64,000 nucleotides of DNA. Source: Methylobacterium platani (lineage in GTDB: Bacteria > Pseudomonadota > Alphaproteobacteria > Rhizobiales > Beijerinckiaceae). Below, one piece after another: positions 28,030-37,412 of this stretch; position 1 is the stretch's first letter, and every line of letters starts with the position of its first letter. The stretch is taken from the NCBI RefSeq assembly GCF_001653715.1, contig NZ_LWHQ01000059.1, positions 1 through 64,000 on the forward strand, given 5' to 3'. The position numbers and the translations under genes were made by a program. The notes below the pieces were generated by a model. It was not told where the DNA came from and did not search any database. It was given only the letters and a program-made list of their open reading frames with translations.

Positions 28030-29094
28030 TCAGGCGACGTCGTTCATGGTGTCGACCGAGGCGGAATCGTCGACGACCCGGTTGCGGCCCGAGCGCTTGG
28101 CCGTGAACATGCAGTGGTCGGCGCGCTCGAGCAGCGACACCGCGGTATCGCCGCGGCGATAGCTGGCGAGGCCGACCGAGATCGTGATCCGCCCGAGGCT
28201 CTCCCCGGTGGAGCGCTTGACCAGCTCGCGGCCCATCACGCTGGTGCGGACCTTCTCGGCCACCTCGCGTGCCGCGGACCGGTCGTTGTCCGGCAGGATG
28301 ATGCCGAACTCCTCGCCGCCGAACCGCGCGATGGTGGTGCGCGACTCGACGCATTCCCGCATCGTCATCGCCACCAGCCGCAACACCTGGTCGCCGGTGA
28401 GGTGGCCGTAGAGGTCGTTGAAGCGCTTGAAATGGTCGATGTCGAGCACGACGAGGCAGAGCGGCTGACCCTGCACGGCGGCGTGGTCGACGGCCTTGTG
28501 CAGCATCTCCTCGAAGTGCTTGCGGTTGCCGATGCCGGTGAGGGGATCGGTCAGCGATTCGACGCGCACCGCCTCGAGGGTCTCGCGCAGGGTCTCGATC
28601 TCGTTGCGGCTCTCGCGCATCCGCGCCTCGAGGGTGCGGTTGTTGGCGGCCACGTCCCGGGTGGTGACGACGAGGGAGGAAACGATCTCCCGTACCCGGG
28701 CGCGGTTCACGGCCGGCCCCGCGAGGTCCTGGCTGAAGGCCTGGAGCGAGGCGCCGTAGCGCGCGGTGGAGCCGAGCGCCGTATCCAGCATCTCCATGAT
28801 CTGCTCGATCTCGGCGATCACCCCGGTGCTCGCCCGCTCGGTCTCGGTCGAGAGCCGGCGGCCGTCGAGGTAGGTCTCGAACAGCTGGTCGATGTGCTTG
28901 TCGGGGAGGGCGCCGTGCTCGGCGGTGATCCGCTTCACCGCCTCGGTGAGCTGCGGGTTCAGACCGGCGACGTAGGTATACCAGACGGAATAGCTGCGGG
29001 GCGTCGCCGGCGAGCGGTACGCCTTCATCAGCTCCATCGCCCGCTGACCGAACAGGAAGCTCCGATCAAGCTCGGCGCTGCTCAGGTCAGGCAT
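28030..29094 (-). CDS. GGDEF-domain diguanylate cyclase
   Basis: A 354-residue protein. The C-terminal GGDEF domain (about residues 185-345) has SLTDPLTGIGNRKHFEEML, the D-in-LDIDHFKRFND site and an intact active-site GGEEF at residues 259-263, so c-di-GMP synthesis is expected. The N-terminal 180 residues are helical with no recognisable sensor or membrane segment (a YSVWYTYVAG segment is conserved in related cyclases), so it is probably cytosolic. The RxxD inhibitory site expected five residues before GGEEF is missing (the stretch reads ESRTTIARF). Monocistronic. Confidence 0.92.
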   Translation of the reverse strand: MPDLSSAELDRSFLFGQRAMELMKAYRSPATPRSYSVWYTYVAGLNPQLTEAVKRITAEHGALPDKHIDQLFETYLDGRRLSTETERASTGVIAEIEQIMEMLDTALGSTARYGASLQAFSQDLAGPAVNRARVREIVSSLVVTTRDVAANNRTLEARMRESRNEIETLRETLEAVRVESLTDPLTGIGNRKHFEEMLHKAVDHAAVQGQPLCLVVLDIDHFKRFNDLYGHLTGDQVLRLVAMTMRECVESRTTIARFGGEEFGIILPDNDRSAAREVAEKVRTSVMGRELVKRSTGESLGRITISVGLASYRRGDTAVSLLERADHCMFTAKRSGRNRVVDDSASVDTMNDVA

Positions 29095-29217
29095 CGAACG
29101 TCTCCGCGCTGGGCGCCGGCTACTGGCCGGCGCCTCTCACAGACCTCTAAGCGAGGTCCGTGGAGAAGCAGTTAAAGCGCACGACCGCCAAGCGCTAACG
29201 GGACCGGTTTCGGGCGC

Positions 29218-30777
29218 TTACTCGCCCTCGGTGCGTTTCTTCAGCACGACCGGGCGCAGCAGGAAGGCGGGGACGTGCGCCCCCATGCCGATCTCGGCCT
29301 CCGGCATCGCATCGTCGTCCCGGTGGCGGCCGCGGTCGTTGCGGCGAGCGGGGGCGCGCTCGTCCTGCGGACGCCGCTCCTCCTGCACCGGACGACGGTC
29401 CTCGCGGACCCGCGGCGCCTCGCCGTTGCGCGGCGACGGCGCCGTCTCCTCGGAGCGCGCATTGCGGGAAGCCCGGCGGCGGCGCGTCTCGTCGCGACGT
29501 CCCTCGCTGCTGCCGCCCTCGTCCCGGCCGCCGCGGTCCTTGCCGCCCTGCGCTTGCCGTCCGTCCTGGCGCCGGCCCTCGTCCCGGCGGCCGCGGCCGC
29601 CACGGCCGCGCCGCTCGGTCGCCTCGCCCGGCTCGTCCTCGGGCAGGCTGGCAAGGTCGCCGTCCGCCCAGGCGATCGGCTGGCCGATCAGGGTCTCGAT
29701 CGCGGCGAGCGACTTCTCGTCGCCGCGCCCGATCAGGGTCAGGGCGGTGCCGGTGCGGCCGGCCCGGCCGGTGCGGCCGATCCGGTGGACGTAGTCCTCG
29801 GCGTGATGGGGCACGTCGAAGTTGAAGACGTGGCTCACCGCCGGGATGTCGAGGCCGCGGGCGGCCACGTCGCTGGCGACGAGCAGCGGCACTTCGCCCG
29901 AGCGGAAGGCGTCGAGCGCCGCCATGCGGGCGCGCTGGTCCATGTCGCCGTGCAGGGCCGCGACGTTGAAGCCGTGGTTCGACAGCGACTTCTGCAGCTG
30001 CGCGACGTCGCGCTTGCGGTTGCAGAAGATGATGCCGTTGTTCAGCTCCTCCGCCGCGCGGATCAGCTTGCGCAGGGTCTTGCGCTTCTGGTGCCCCTCC
30101 GCCCCCGTCGCGACCAGCCGCTGGGTGATGGTGGCGGCGGTCGAGGCGGGGCGTGCCACCTCGATGCGGACCGGGTTGTGCAGGAAGTCGTCGGCGAGGC
30201 GCTGGATCTCCGGCGGCATCGTCGCCGAGAAGAACAGCGTCTGGCGCGTGAACGGCACCATCTTCACGATCCGCTCGATGTCGGGGATGAACCCCATGTC
30301 GAGCATCCGGTCGGCCTCGTCGATGACGAGGAGCTCGACGCCGGTGAGAAGCAGCTTGCCGCGCTCGAAATGGTCGAGCAGCCGCCCGGGCGTCGCGATC
30401 AGCACGTCGACGCCGCGGGTGATCTTGAGGTCCTGGTCGGCGAACGAGACGCCACCGATCAGCAGGGCAACGTTGAGCTTGTGGTTGCTGCCGTAGCGCT
30501 CGAAGTTCTCCTCGACCTGCGCGGCGAGCTCGCGCGTCGGTTCGAGGATCAGCGTGCGCGGCATCCGGGCCCGGGCCCGGCCCTGCTCGAGCAGGGTGAG
30601 CATCGGCAGCGTGAACGCCGCCGTCTTGCCGGTGCCGGTCTGGGCGACGCCCAGAACGTCGCGCCGCGCGAGCACGTGCGGAATGGCTTGGGCTTGGATC
30701 GGGGTCGGCGTGGTGTAGCCCGCGGCCTCGACGGCCTGCTGGACCTTCTCGCTTAAACCCAGTTCGGCGAATGACAT
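29218..30777 (-). CDS. DEAD-box ATP-dependent RNA helicase (RhlE-like)
   Basis: A 519-residue helicase. It has the Q motif (GYTTPTPIQAQAIPHVL), motif I AQTGTGKTAAF, Ib TPGRLLDHF, motif II VIDEADRMLDMGF, motif III FFSATMP, motif V ASDVAARGLDIPAV and motif VI HRIGRTGRAGRTG. The C-terminal 130 residues are an Arg/Gly/Asp/Glu-rich disordered tail of the kind that binds RNA. ATG at 30777; the frame remains open further upstream but loses helicase character. Likely a role in RNA remodelling, ribosome assembly or cold adaptation. Confidence 0.93.
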   Translation of the reverse strand: MSFAELGLSEKVQQAVEAAGYTTPTPIQAQAIPHVLARRDVLGVAQTGTGKTAAFTLPMLTLLEQGRARARMPRTLILEPTRELAAQVEENFERYGSNHKLNVALLIGGVSFADQDLKITRGVDVLIATPGRLLDHFERGKLLLTGVELLVIDEADRMLDMGFIPDIERIVKMVPFTRQTLFFSATMPPEIQRLADDFLHNPVRIEVARPASTAATITQRLVATGAEGHQKRKTLRKLIRAAEELNNGIIFCNRKRDVAQLQKSLSNHGFNVAALHGDMDQRARMAALDAFRSGEVPLLVASDVAARGLDIPAVSHVFNFDVPHHAEDYVHRIGRTGRAGRTGTALTLIGRGDEKSLAAIETLIGQPIAWADGDLASLPEDEPGEATERRGRGGRGRRDEGRRQDGRQAQGGKDRGGRDEGGSSEGRRDETRRRRASRNARSEETAPSPRNGEAPRVREDRRPVQEERRPQDERAPARRNDRGRHRDDDAMPEAEIGMGAHVPAFLLRPVVLKKRTEGE

Positions 30778-31038
30778 CCTGAAGAGAACCGTTGCGCGCG
30801 GGCGGATCGGGCCGGCGCGGAGACACCGTCGCGGCAACGGCCGGGGAGGCAAAGTCGTTTCGAGGCCGTTTCGCGCCGGAGGTGCCGGGGCGGGACGTTC
30901 ACGCCATTGCTCCGTCGCGTCGGGCACGCGACCGCCCGCAGGACACGCCCGATGCGAGCCCATTTGTCAAGGGCTGACCGGGATTTGTCCGCCACCCTGG
31001 CCTTTGGTCCGGTGGATGGCCGCCGGGGGCGCGCCGGG

Positions 31039-31284
31039 TCAGGGACGCGGCGCCGCGGCGCAGGGATCCAGGCGCGTGCGCGCGGCGCTGCCGGTAATCG
31101 ACCCGGTGGTCTCCGGCTCGACGAGGCCGCGCAACGACGCGACCGTCTCCTGGACCGGGCCTCGGGACTGCCGGGAGGCGAGGTAGTGGGTCGCCGCCAG
31201 GGACGTCGCGACCGCGATCAGGGCCATCCGCCAGGTGCGCCGGAGCAGGGAGGGCGGCGCGGGTTCACGCCCGGATGGGGACAT
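31039..31284 (-). CDS. Hypothetical small membrane-anchored protein
   Basis: An 81-residue frame with a basic N-terminus, one hydrophobic segment (about residues 20-36, MALIAVATSLAATHYLA) and a C-terminal tail (VEPETTGSITGSAA) of a kind common in alphaproteobacterial envelope proteins. The upstream ribosome site is weak (GAG). If not real, 30778-31506 is an otherwise empty 729-base stretch. Function unknown. Confidence 0.45.
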   Translation of the reverse strand: MSPSGREPAPPSLLRRTWRMALIAVATSLAATHYLASRQSRGPVQETVASLRGLVEPETTGSITGSAARTRLDPCAAAPRP

Positions 31285-31506
31285 CTCGGTCTCTCGGCTG
31301 ATGGTGCGAGCCGTGAGGCTGCGGCACCATGGTTAATGGCAAGTGACCGTGGCGGCTCGATTTTTCGCGACGGCGGTCGCCGCCGATTCACGTTTCGTTG
31401 ACGGGTGGGCGGGTAAACCCTGTCCTCGTTGCAGGAATGCGACAGACCGGGTGACCGACCGGGGATAGAAGCGCGCCGGCTCTCGCCAATCAGGACCAGT
31501 CAGACA

Positions 31507-32370
31507 ATGAAGAAGATCCTCCTCGCCTCCGTGGCCCTCGTCGGCCTGTCCGCCGCCGCCTCGGCTGCCGACCTGCCGCGTCGCGTCGCCCCGCCGCCGG
31601 TCTTCACCCCGGTGCCGGTCTTCACGTGGACGGGCTTCTACGCCGGTTTCAACGCCGGCTACGGCTTCGGCACCGATGATCGTCGCGCCGGCCCCGTGAT
31701 CGGCGTCGGCCCGGCCACCGGCCTCGTCGCCACCCCCACCGTGATCGCCTTCCCGGGCCAGCGTTCGGCGGACGGCTTCGTCGGCGGCGGCCAGGTCGGC
31801 TACAACTACCAGTTCACCCCGGGCTCGGGCGTCGTGGTCGGCATCGAGGCCGACGCCCAGTACGTCGATTTCGGCCGTGACCGGAACCGCTTCGCCGCCA
31901 CCGGCCCGATCGCCGCCCAGCAGGTCTTCAACCCGACCGGCATCTCGGGCCTCGACTACTTCGGCACCGTGCGCGGCCGCCTCGGCTACGCCTGGGACCG
32001 CACCCTCGTGTACGGCACCGGCGGCTTCGCCTACGGCTCGGGCGGCGGTCGCGACTTCGGCCTGCCGAACAGCTCGCGTGACGAGTTCCAGACCGGCTGG
32101 GTCGTCGGCGGCGGCGTCGAGTACGCTCTGCCCACCGACTCGTTCCTGAACTTCTTCCGCTCGTCGGCCGTGACCCTCAAGGTCGAAGGCCTGTACGTGA
32201 ACCTCGACCAGGGCAACCGCAACAACGGCGCCTTCGCGATCAACAACGCCGGCACCGTGATCACCACCGCCTCGCGGGGCGTGGTCGTCGTGAACCCGGG
32301 CCAGGACCGTCGCGACACCGAGTTCGCGGTGGTCCGCGCCGGCCTGAACTACAAGTTCAACGGCTTCTAG
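31507..32370 (+). CDS. Omp31-type outer membrane beta-barrel protein
   Basis: A 287-residue porin-family protein. It has a signal peptide (MKKILLASVALVGLSAAASA, then ADLPRR) and the alphaproteobacterial start PPVFTWTGFYAGFNAGYGFG. The alternating aromatic strands end in the barrel signature RAGLNYKFNGF with a terminal phenylalanine. The proline-rich linker after the signal peptide is typical. It has its own terminator. Likely an abundant surface protein. Confidence 0.93.
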   Translation: MKKILLASVALVGLSAAASAADLPRRVAPPPVFTPVPVFTWTGFYAGFNAGYGFGTDDRRAGPVIGVGPATGLVATPTVIAFPGQRSADGFVGGGQVGYNYQFTPGSGVVVGIEADAQYVDFGRDRNRFAATGPIAAQQVFNPTGISGLDYFGTVRGRLGYAWDRTLVYGTGGFAYGSGGGRDFGLPNSSRDEFQTGWVVGGGVEYALPTDSFLNFFRSSAVTLKVEGLYVNLDQGNRNNGAFAINNAGTVITTASRGVVVVNPGQDRRDTEFAVVRAGLNYKFNGF

Positions 32371-32402
32371 TCGTCACGTTCCGTCAGACCGACGGAGCGC
32401 GG

Positions 32403-32427
32403 AGCCCGGCCTCACGGCCGGGCTTTT
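32403..32427 (+). terminator. Intrinsic terminator of the porin gene
   Basis: GCCCGGCC and GGCCGGGC form a perfect 8-bp stem with a TCAC loop, followed at once by TTTT. It lies 33 bp after the porin stop. Confidence 0.85.
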
Positions 32428-32483
32428 CGCGTCGGGACGCAAGGCGGAATGCAAGGCTGCCGCGCCGGCCGGTCACGACCGTA

Positions 32484-32523
32484 CGAAGAAGGCCCGGCCG
32501 CGCGAGCGACCGGGCCTTCTTCG
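32484..32523. terminator. Bidirectional hairpin terminator
   Basis: CGAAGAAGGCCCGG pairs perfectly with CCGGGCCTTCTTCG (14 bp, 12-base loop). A-rich on one side and T-rich on the other, it could stop transcription from either direction between the porin gene and parE. Confidence 0.6.
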
Positions 32524-32634
32524 CGTTCGAGAGAGCCCGGGGACGAAGCGTCCCGCCGCTGCCCGGATCGTATCGCCGCGCCTTCGAACGCGAGGGCGCT
32601 GGCCAAGCCCGAACGGGGCGCCGGCGCTGGAGCG

Positions 32635-32676
32635 CCGGACGCCTTCGCACCGACGTGTCGATGCGAAGGCGTCCGG
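32635..32676. terminator. Hairpin directly after parE
   Basis: Perfect 15-bp arms (CCGGACGCCTTCGCA with its complement, 12-base loop) end three bases from the parE stop. There is no U-run. Probably the parE terminator or an mRNA 3' stabiliser. Confidence 0.55.
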
Positions 32677-32679
32677 GTA

Positions 32680-34857
32680 TCAGATGTCGAGCTCGATCTC
32701 GTCGGCGAAGACCGCCCGCTCGGAGATGAAGGCGAAGCGGGCCTCGGGCTTGTTGCCCATCAGCCGCTCGACGGTGTCGCCGGTCGCGTCGCGGGCCTCC
32801 TCCACCACCTCGACCCGCAGCAGCGTGCGCTTCCTGGGGTCCATCGTGGTCTCCTTGAGCTGGCCCGGCATCATCTCGCCGAGGCCCTTGAAGCGGCCGA
32901 TCTCGACCTTGCCCGACTTGAAGGTGGTCTTGAGCAGCTGCTCCTTGTGCCGGTCGTCCCGGGCATAGGCGCTCTTGGCGCCTTGCGTCAGCCGGTAGAG
33001 GGGAGGGACCGCGAGATAGAGGTGTCCCTGCTCGATCAGCTCCGGCATCTGCCGGTAGAAGAAGGTGATCAGCAGCGAGGCGATGTGGGCGCCGTCGACG
33101 TCGGCGTCGGTCATGATGATGACCTTCTCGTAGCGAAGGTCGTCGTGACGGTACTGCTTGCCGATGCCGCAGCCGAGCGCCAGGATCAGGTCGGACAGGA
33201 GCTGGTTCGCCCCGAGCTTGTCCCGGCTCGCCGAGGCGACGTTGAGGATCTTGCCGCGCAAGGGCAGGATCGCCTGGGTGGCGCGGTCGCGGGCCTGCTT
33301 GGCCGAGCCGCCGGCCGAATCGCCCTCGACGATGAAGATCTCGGAGCCGGCGGCGCCCGCCTTCGAGCAGTCGGCGAGCTTGCCCGGCAGGCGCAGCTTG
33401 CGGGTCGCGGACTTGCGGGCGACCTCCTTCTCCTGGCGTCGGCGCAGCCGCTCCTCGGCCCGGTCGATCACCCAGTCGAGGAGCTTGTTGGCCTGGGCCG
33501 GGGAGGCGGCGAGCCAGTGGTCGAAGGCGTCGCGGATCGCCGCCTCGACGATGCGGGAGGCCTCCAGCGTCGCGAGCTTGTCCTTGGTCTGGCCCTGGAA
33601 CTCGGGCTCGCGGATGAACACCGAGAGCATCGCCGCGCAGGTCGCCATCACGTCGTCGGCGGTGACCGACTGCACGCGCTTGACCTGGCCGACCCGCTCC
33701 GCGTGGTCGCGCAAGGCCCGCAGCAGCGCCACCCGCATCCCGCTCTCGTGGGTGCCGCCCTCCGGCGTCGGGATGGTGTTGCAGTAGGACGACGAGAAGC
33801 CGTCGTCGTTGGCCAGCCACGCCACCGCCCATTCGAGCGAACCGTGGCTGCCGGGCTTCGTCACCTTGCCGGCGAAGACGTTGTCGGCGACCAGCTCCTT
33901 GCCGTCGATCTCGCGGCCGAGATAGTCCTTCAGGCCGGCCGGGAAGCGGTGCACCGCCTCCGCCGGCACGTTCTCGACGCCCTCCAGCAGGGCGGGCGCG
34001 CAGCGCCAGCGGATCTCGACCCCGCCGAACAGGTAGGCCTTCGAGCGCGCCATCTTGAACAGGCGGCGCGGGTCGAACCTGTGCTCGCCGAAGATCTGGG
34101 CATCGGGATGGAAGCGCACCCGCGTGCCGCGCCGGTTCTGCACCCGGCCGATCGTCTCGATCGGTCCTTGCGCGTGGCCGCGCGAGAAGGTCTGGCGATA
34201 GAGGGTCTGGTTGCGGGCGACCTCGACCTCGAGCACGTCCGAGAGCGCGTTGACCACCGAGATGCCGACGCCGTGCAGGCCGCCGGAGGTCTCGTAGACC
34301 TTCGAATCGAACTTACCCCCGGCATGCAGCGTGGTCATGATGACCTCGAGCGCCGACTTGCCGGGGAATTTCGGGTGCGGGTCGACCGGGATGCCGCGGC
34401 CATTATCGGTCACGACGAGGCAGCCGCTCTCCTCCAGCTCGACCTCGATGAAGCTGGCATGCCCCGCCACCGCCTCGTCCATCGAGTTGTCGATCACCTC
34501 GGCGAAGAGGTGGTGCAGCGCCTTCTCGTCGGTGCCGCCGATATACATGCCCGGCCGGCGCCGCACCGGCTCCAGGCCCTCCAGCACCTCGATCGCGGAA
34601 GCGTCGTAGCCGGCCTCCGCGGCGTCCGCGGGCGGGGGCACGGCGACCGGCTTCGACCGCCTGAGGGCGTCCGCCTTGAGCGGGTCCAGCGGCTTGCCGG
34701 CCGGATCCCTGCCTGCCGGATCCTTGACCGCCGGGTTCTTGCCTGCGTTGTCCTTGCCGGCAGGTGGCTTCCCTCCCGGTCCGAACAGGTCTCGTGCGGC
34801 CTCGCTCACGCGACGGCCTCGCGATGGGGGAAGGGCTCTGGCAGCATTCGAGGTCAT
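32680..34857 (-). CDS. parE: DNA topoisomerase IV subunit B (ParE)
   Basis: A 725-residue type IIA topoisomerase ATPase subunit, which with ParC decatenates daughter chromosomes. It has the GHKL ATPase motifs EVIDNSMDEA, VTDNGRGIPVD and TSGGLHGVG, the transducer domain, then the TOPRIM motifs EGDSAGGSAKQARDR and MTDADVDGAHI. It assigns to ParE over GyrB because the TOPRIM segment reads LPLRGKILNV with no GyrB-type insertion and KLRLPGKLADCS is ParE-typical. Residues about 28-65 are an unusual Gly/Lys/Pro/Asp repeat tract (variants of DPAGK) before the ATPase. ATG at 34857 follows AGGGAGAGG; a TTG seven codons upstream is a weaker alternative. Confidence 0.93.
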   Translation of the reverse strand: MTSNAARALPPSRGRRVSEAARDLFGPGGKPPAGKDNAGKNPAVKDPAGRDPAGKPLDPLKADALRRSKPVAVPPPADAAEAGYDASAIEVLEGLEPVRRRPGMYIGGTDEKALHHLFAEVIDNSMDEAVAGHASFIEVELEESGCLVVTDNGRGIPVDPHPKFPGKSALEVIMTTLHAGGKFDSKVYETSGGLHGVGISVVNALSDVLEVEVARNQTLYRQTFSRGHAQGPIETIGRVQNRRGTRVRFHPDAQIFGEHRFDPRRLFKMARSKAYLFGGVEIRWRCAPALLEGVENVPAEAVHRFPAGLKDYLGREIDGKELVADNVFAGKVTKPGSHGSLEWAVAWLANDDGFSSSYCNTIPTPEGGTHESGMRVALLRALRDHAERVGQVKRVQSVTADDVMATCAAMLSVFIREPEFQGQTKDKLATLEASRIVEAAIRDAFDHWLAASPAQANKLLDWVIDRAEERLRRRQEKEVARKSATRKLRLPGKLADCSKAGAAGSEIFIVEGDSAGGSAKQARDRATQAILPLRGKILNVASASRDKLGANQLLSDLILALGCGIGKQYRHDDLRYEKVIIMTDADVDGAHIASLLITFFYRQMPELIEQGHLYLAVPPLYRLTQGAKSAYARDDRHKEQLLKTTFKSGKVEIGRFKGLGEMMPGQLKETTMDPRKRTLLRVEVVEEARDATGDTVERLMGNKPEARFAFISERAVFADEIELDI

Positions 34858-35113
34858 CCTCTCCCTATACCGGAACAAACGCGGAACAAAAAGCGGTTTC
34901 GCGCGGCGTCGGGCGTGGCAATCCGGCGTGGTCGGTCGGCGCGGACGCGCCGCGCATGAGAACCCGTACCAGAGTCACCGAGACGTAAACAAACTCCCTT
35001 AAACGGTGGTGACCCGCGCGATACCCCCCGGAACCTCGGCCGTGACCGACCGTTGTCCGAGCGGCAGTCCCTCGTGCCGACGGGACGGCCCGCCCCGCAG
35101 GAGCGTTCAGACG

Positions 35114-35302
35114 ATGAGAGCCGTCAGCCGCCACGCCCGCCACCTCACTCTCGCCCGTGCCGAGCAGGCCGCGGGCCAGGCCTTCGGCTTCGCCGAGGAC
35201 GGTGCCGCCGCGGCGGCGGCCGGGTTCGGCCGGGTGGCGATGACCGCGACCGGCGCCGCCGTGGTGGTGGCCTTCGCGGCGACCCTGGCCTGGGCGCTCT
35301 GA
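35114..35302 (+). CDS. Hypothetical 62-residue membrane peptide
   Basis: A short frame with AGGAG about ten bases before its ATG. It encodes a basic, Ala-rich N-terminal half (RHARHLTLARAEQAAGQAFG) and a C-terminal hydrophobic helix ending at the stop (GAAVVVAFAATLAWAL). It looks like a tail-anchored small protein but is too short and low in complexity to be sure. If not real, 34858-35590 is an otherwise empty 733-base stretch. Confidence 0.4.
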   Translation: MRAVSRHARHLTLARAEQAAGQAFGFAEDGAAAAAAGFGRVAMTATGAAVVVAFAATLAWAL

Positions 35303-35590
35303 CCGGCCCCGCCGCTCCCGGCGAGGTCGGGCCCTGCAACGCCTCACTCGGCAAGACCTGACCGGCCGTCCGGGCGCCGCGCGAGGGGGCGGCCGCTGTC
35401 GTGCGCCGACGCGGCGGAACGCGGCCGTCCACAGCGGGTGCCAGGACCGGCATTGCCGGACAGCCCCGCCGCCTTAGCTCCCGCCGCGAGGCGGTCCTTC
35501 CGCAGTGCGGAACCGGGCCACGCCGACCGACTTTCCTGAGCGGCTCCCCACGCCGCTCGCTCAACCTCGCTTTCGAAGGATGGTGGCCCG

Positions 35591-37411
35591 ATGCGGCGCG
35601 CCCACAGCATGCCATTCGGTGCGGAGATCGGACCGGAGGGAGTGCGCTTTTCCCTCTGGGCCCCGACCGCGAAGACCGTCGCCCTGGTGGTCGACGGGCA
35701 GGAGCATCCGCTGGACGACCGCGGCGAGGGCTGGCGCCGCGCGACGCTGCCGGGCATCCGGGCCGGAGCCCGCTACGGCTACCGGATCGACGGCGACCTC
35801 GTGGCGCCCGATCCCGCCTCGCGCTTCCAGCCGGAGGACGTGTCCGGCCTCTCCGAGGTGATCGACCCGGGCGCCTTCGCGTGGACCGACGGGACGTGGG
35901 CCGGCCGGCCGTTCGAGGAGACGGTGATCTACGAGTGCCATGTCGGCACCGCGACGCCGGAGGGGACCTACGCGGCTTTGGCCGACAAGCTCGACGCCCT
36001 GCGCGACCTCGGCGTCACGGCGATCGAACTCCTGCCGCTCGCCGACTTCAAGGGCACGCGCAACTGGGGCTACGACGGCGTCCTGCCCTACGCGCCGGAT
36101 TCCGCCTACGGCACCCCCGACGACCTGCGCCGTCTCGTCGACCGGGCCCATTCCCTCGGCCTGATGGTCTTCCTCGACGTCGTCTACAACCACTTCGGAC
36201 CGGCCGGGAACTACCTCCACGCCTACGCCAAGACCTTCTTCACCGAGCGTCACCAGACTCCTTGGGGTGCCGGCATCAACTTCGACGGCAAGACCAGCGG
36301 CCAGGTGGTGCGGGACTACTTCGTCCACAATTCCCTGTACTGGCTGGAGGAGTTCCACATCGACGGACTGCGGTTCGACGCGGTCCACGCGATCCTGGAC
36401 GACTCCGAAAAACACTTCCTCGCCGAGCTGGCCGAGCGAATCCGCGCCGCCCATCCGGAGCGCCCGATCCACCTGATGCTGGAGAACGAGGCCAACCAGG
36501 CCCGCTGGCTTGAGCGCGATGGCGCCGGCAAGCCGATCCTGCACAGCGCGCAATGGGCCGACGACACCCATCACGGCTGGCATATCCTGCTCACCGGCGA
36601 GGAGGCCGGCTACTACGAGAGCTTCGCCGACAAGCCGGCGGCGCATCTCGCCCGCAGCCTAGCGGAAGGCTTCGCCTACCAGGGCGAGCCGTTCAAGACC
36701 CTCGACGACCATCCCCGCGGCGAGCCCTCGGGCCACCTGCCGCCATCCGCCTTCGTCACCTTCCTGCAGAACCACGACCAGGTCGGCAACCGGGCGCTCG
36801 GCGAGCGGCTGAGCCATCTCACCGATCCCGGCAAGCTGGCGCTGGCGCGGGCCGGGCTGCTCCTCAGCCCGCAGATCCCGATGCTGTGGATGGGCGAGGA
36901 ATGGTCGGCCTCGACGCCGTTCCTGTTCTTCGTCGACTTCGCCCCCGACGAGGAGCTGAACAAGGCGGTGCGCGACGGGAGGCGGCGCGAGTTCAAGAGC
37001 TTCGCCGCCTTCTCCGACGAGGAGAAGGCGAAGACGATTCCCGACCCGACCGCCGAGGCGACGTTCCGGCGCTCGGTCCTCGACTGGGCGGAGCGCGACC
37101 GCCCCGGCCATCGCGAGGTCCTGGCCGACACGACCGCGCTCCTGCGCCTGCGCCAGCGCGAGGTGGTGCCGCTGACGAAGACCGCCTGGAAGGGCGGCTC
37201 CTCCACGCTGCCGCGGCCCGACGTGGTCGACGTCACCTGGTCCTACGCCGGCGGGCGCTTGCGCTTCGTCGGGGTGTTCGGCGGCGAGCCCTACGCGCCG
37301 GGGCCGCTGCCCGGACGCGTCATCTGGCGCTCGCCGACGGTCTCGGACGGCGACGACGGGTCCCTGGTCCTGCCCGCCTGGTCGGGCGTGTTCGTGAAAG
37401 AGGTGTTTTGA
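35591..37411 (+). CDS. treZ: Malto-oligosyltrehalose trehalohydrolase (TreZ)
   Basis: A 606-residue GH13 enzyme that hydrolyses the terminal alpha-1,4 link of maltooligosyl-trehalose to free trehalose. An N-terminal CBM48-like domain (GVRFSLWAPTAKTVALVVDG) precedes the barrel. Catalytic residues are Asp 263 (GLRFDAVHAI), Glu 298 (LMLENEAN) and the aspartate in FLQNHDQVGNRA. ATG at 35591 has AAGGA upstream. It begins the glucan-trehalose operon and its stop is one base from the next ATG. Confidence 0.95.
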   Translation: MRRAHSMPFGAEIGPEGVRFSLWAPTAKTVALVVDGQEHPLDDRGEGWRRATLPGIRAGARYGYRIDGDLVAPDPASRFQPEDVSGLSEVIDPGAFAWTDGTWAGRPFEETVIYECHVGTATPEGTYAALADKLDALRDLGVTAIELLPLADFKGTRNWGYDGVLPYAPDSAYGTPDDLRRLVDRAHSLGLMVFLDVVYNHFGPAGNYLHAYAKTFFTERHQTPWGAGINFDGKTSGQVVRDYFVHNSLYWLEEFHIDGLRFDAVHAILDDSEKHFLAELAERIRAAHPERPIHLMLENEANQARWLERDGAGKPILHSAQWADDTHHGWHILLTGEEAGYYESFADKPAAHLARSLAEGFAYQGEPFKTLDDHPRGEPSGHLPPSAFVTFLQNHDQVGNRALGERLSHLTDPGKLALARAGLLLSPQIPMLWMGEEWSASTPFLFFVDFAPDEELNKAVRDGRRREFKSFAAFSDEEKAKTIPDPTAEATFRRSVLDWAERDRPGHREVLADTTALLRLRQREVVPLTKTAWKGGSSTLPRPDVVDVTWSYAGGRLRFVGVFGGEPYAPGPLPGRVIWRSPTVSDGDDGSLVLPAWSGVFVKEVF

Positions 37412-37412
37412 G

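Larger units (their letters stand above)
32371..32679. other. Intergenic region holding three hairpins
   Basis: This 309-base stretch between the convergent porin gene and parE has no gene. It contains the porin terminator, a larger bidirectional hairpin and a hairpin against the parE stop, each listed separately. Confidence 0.7.
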
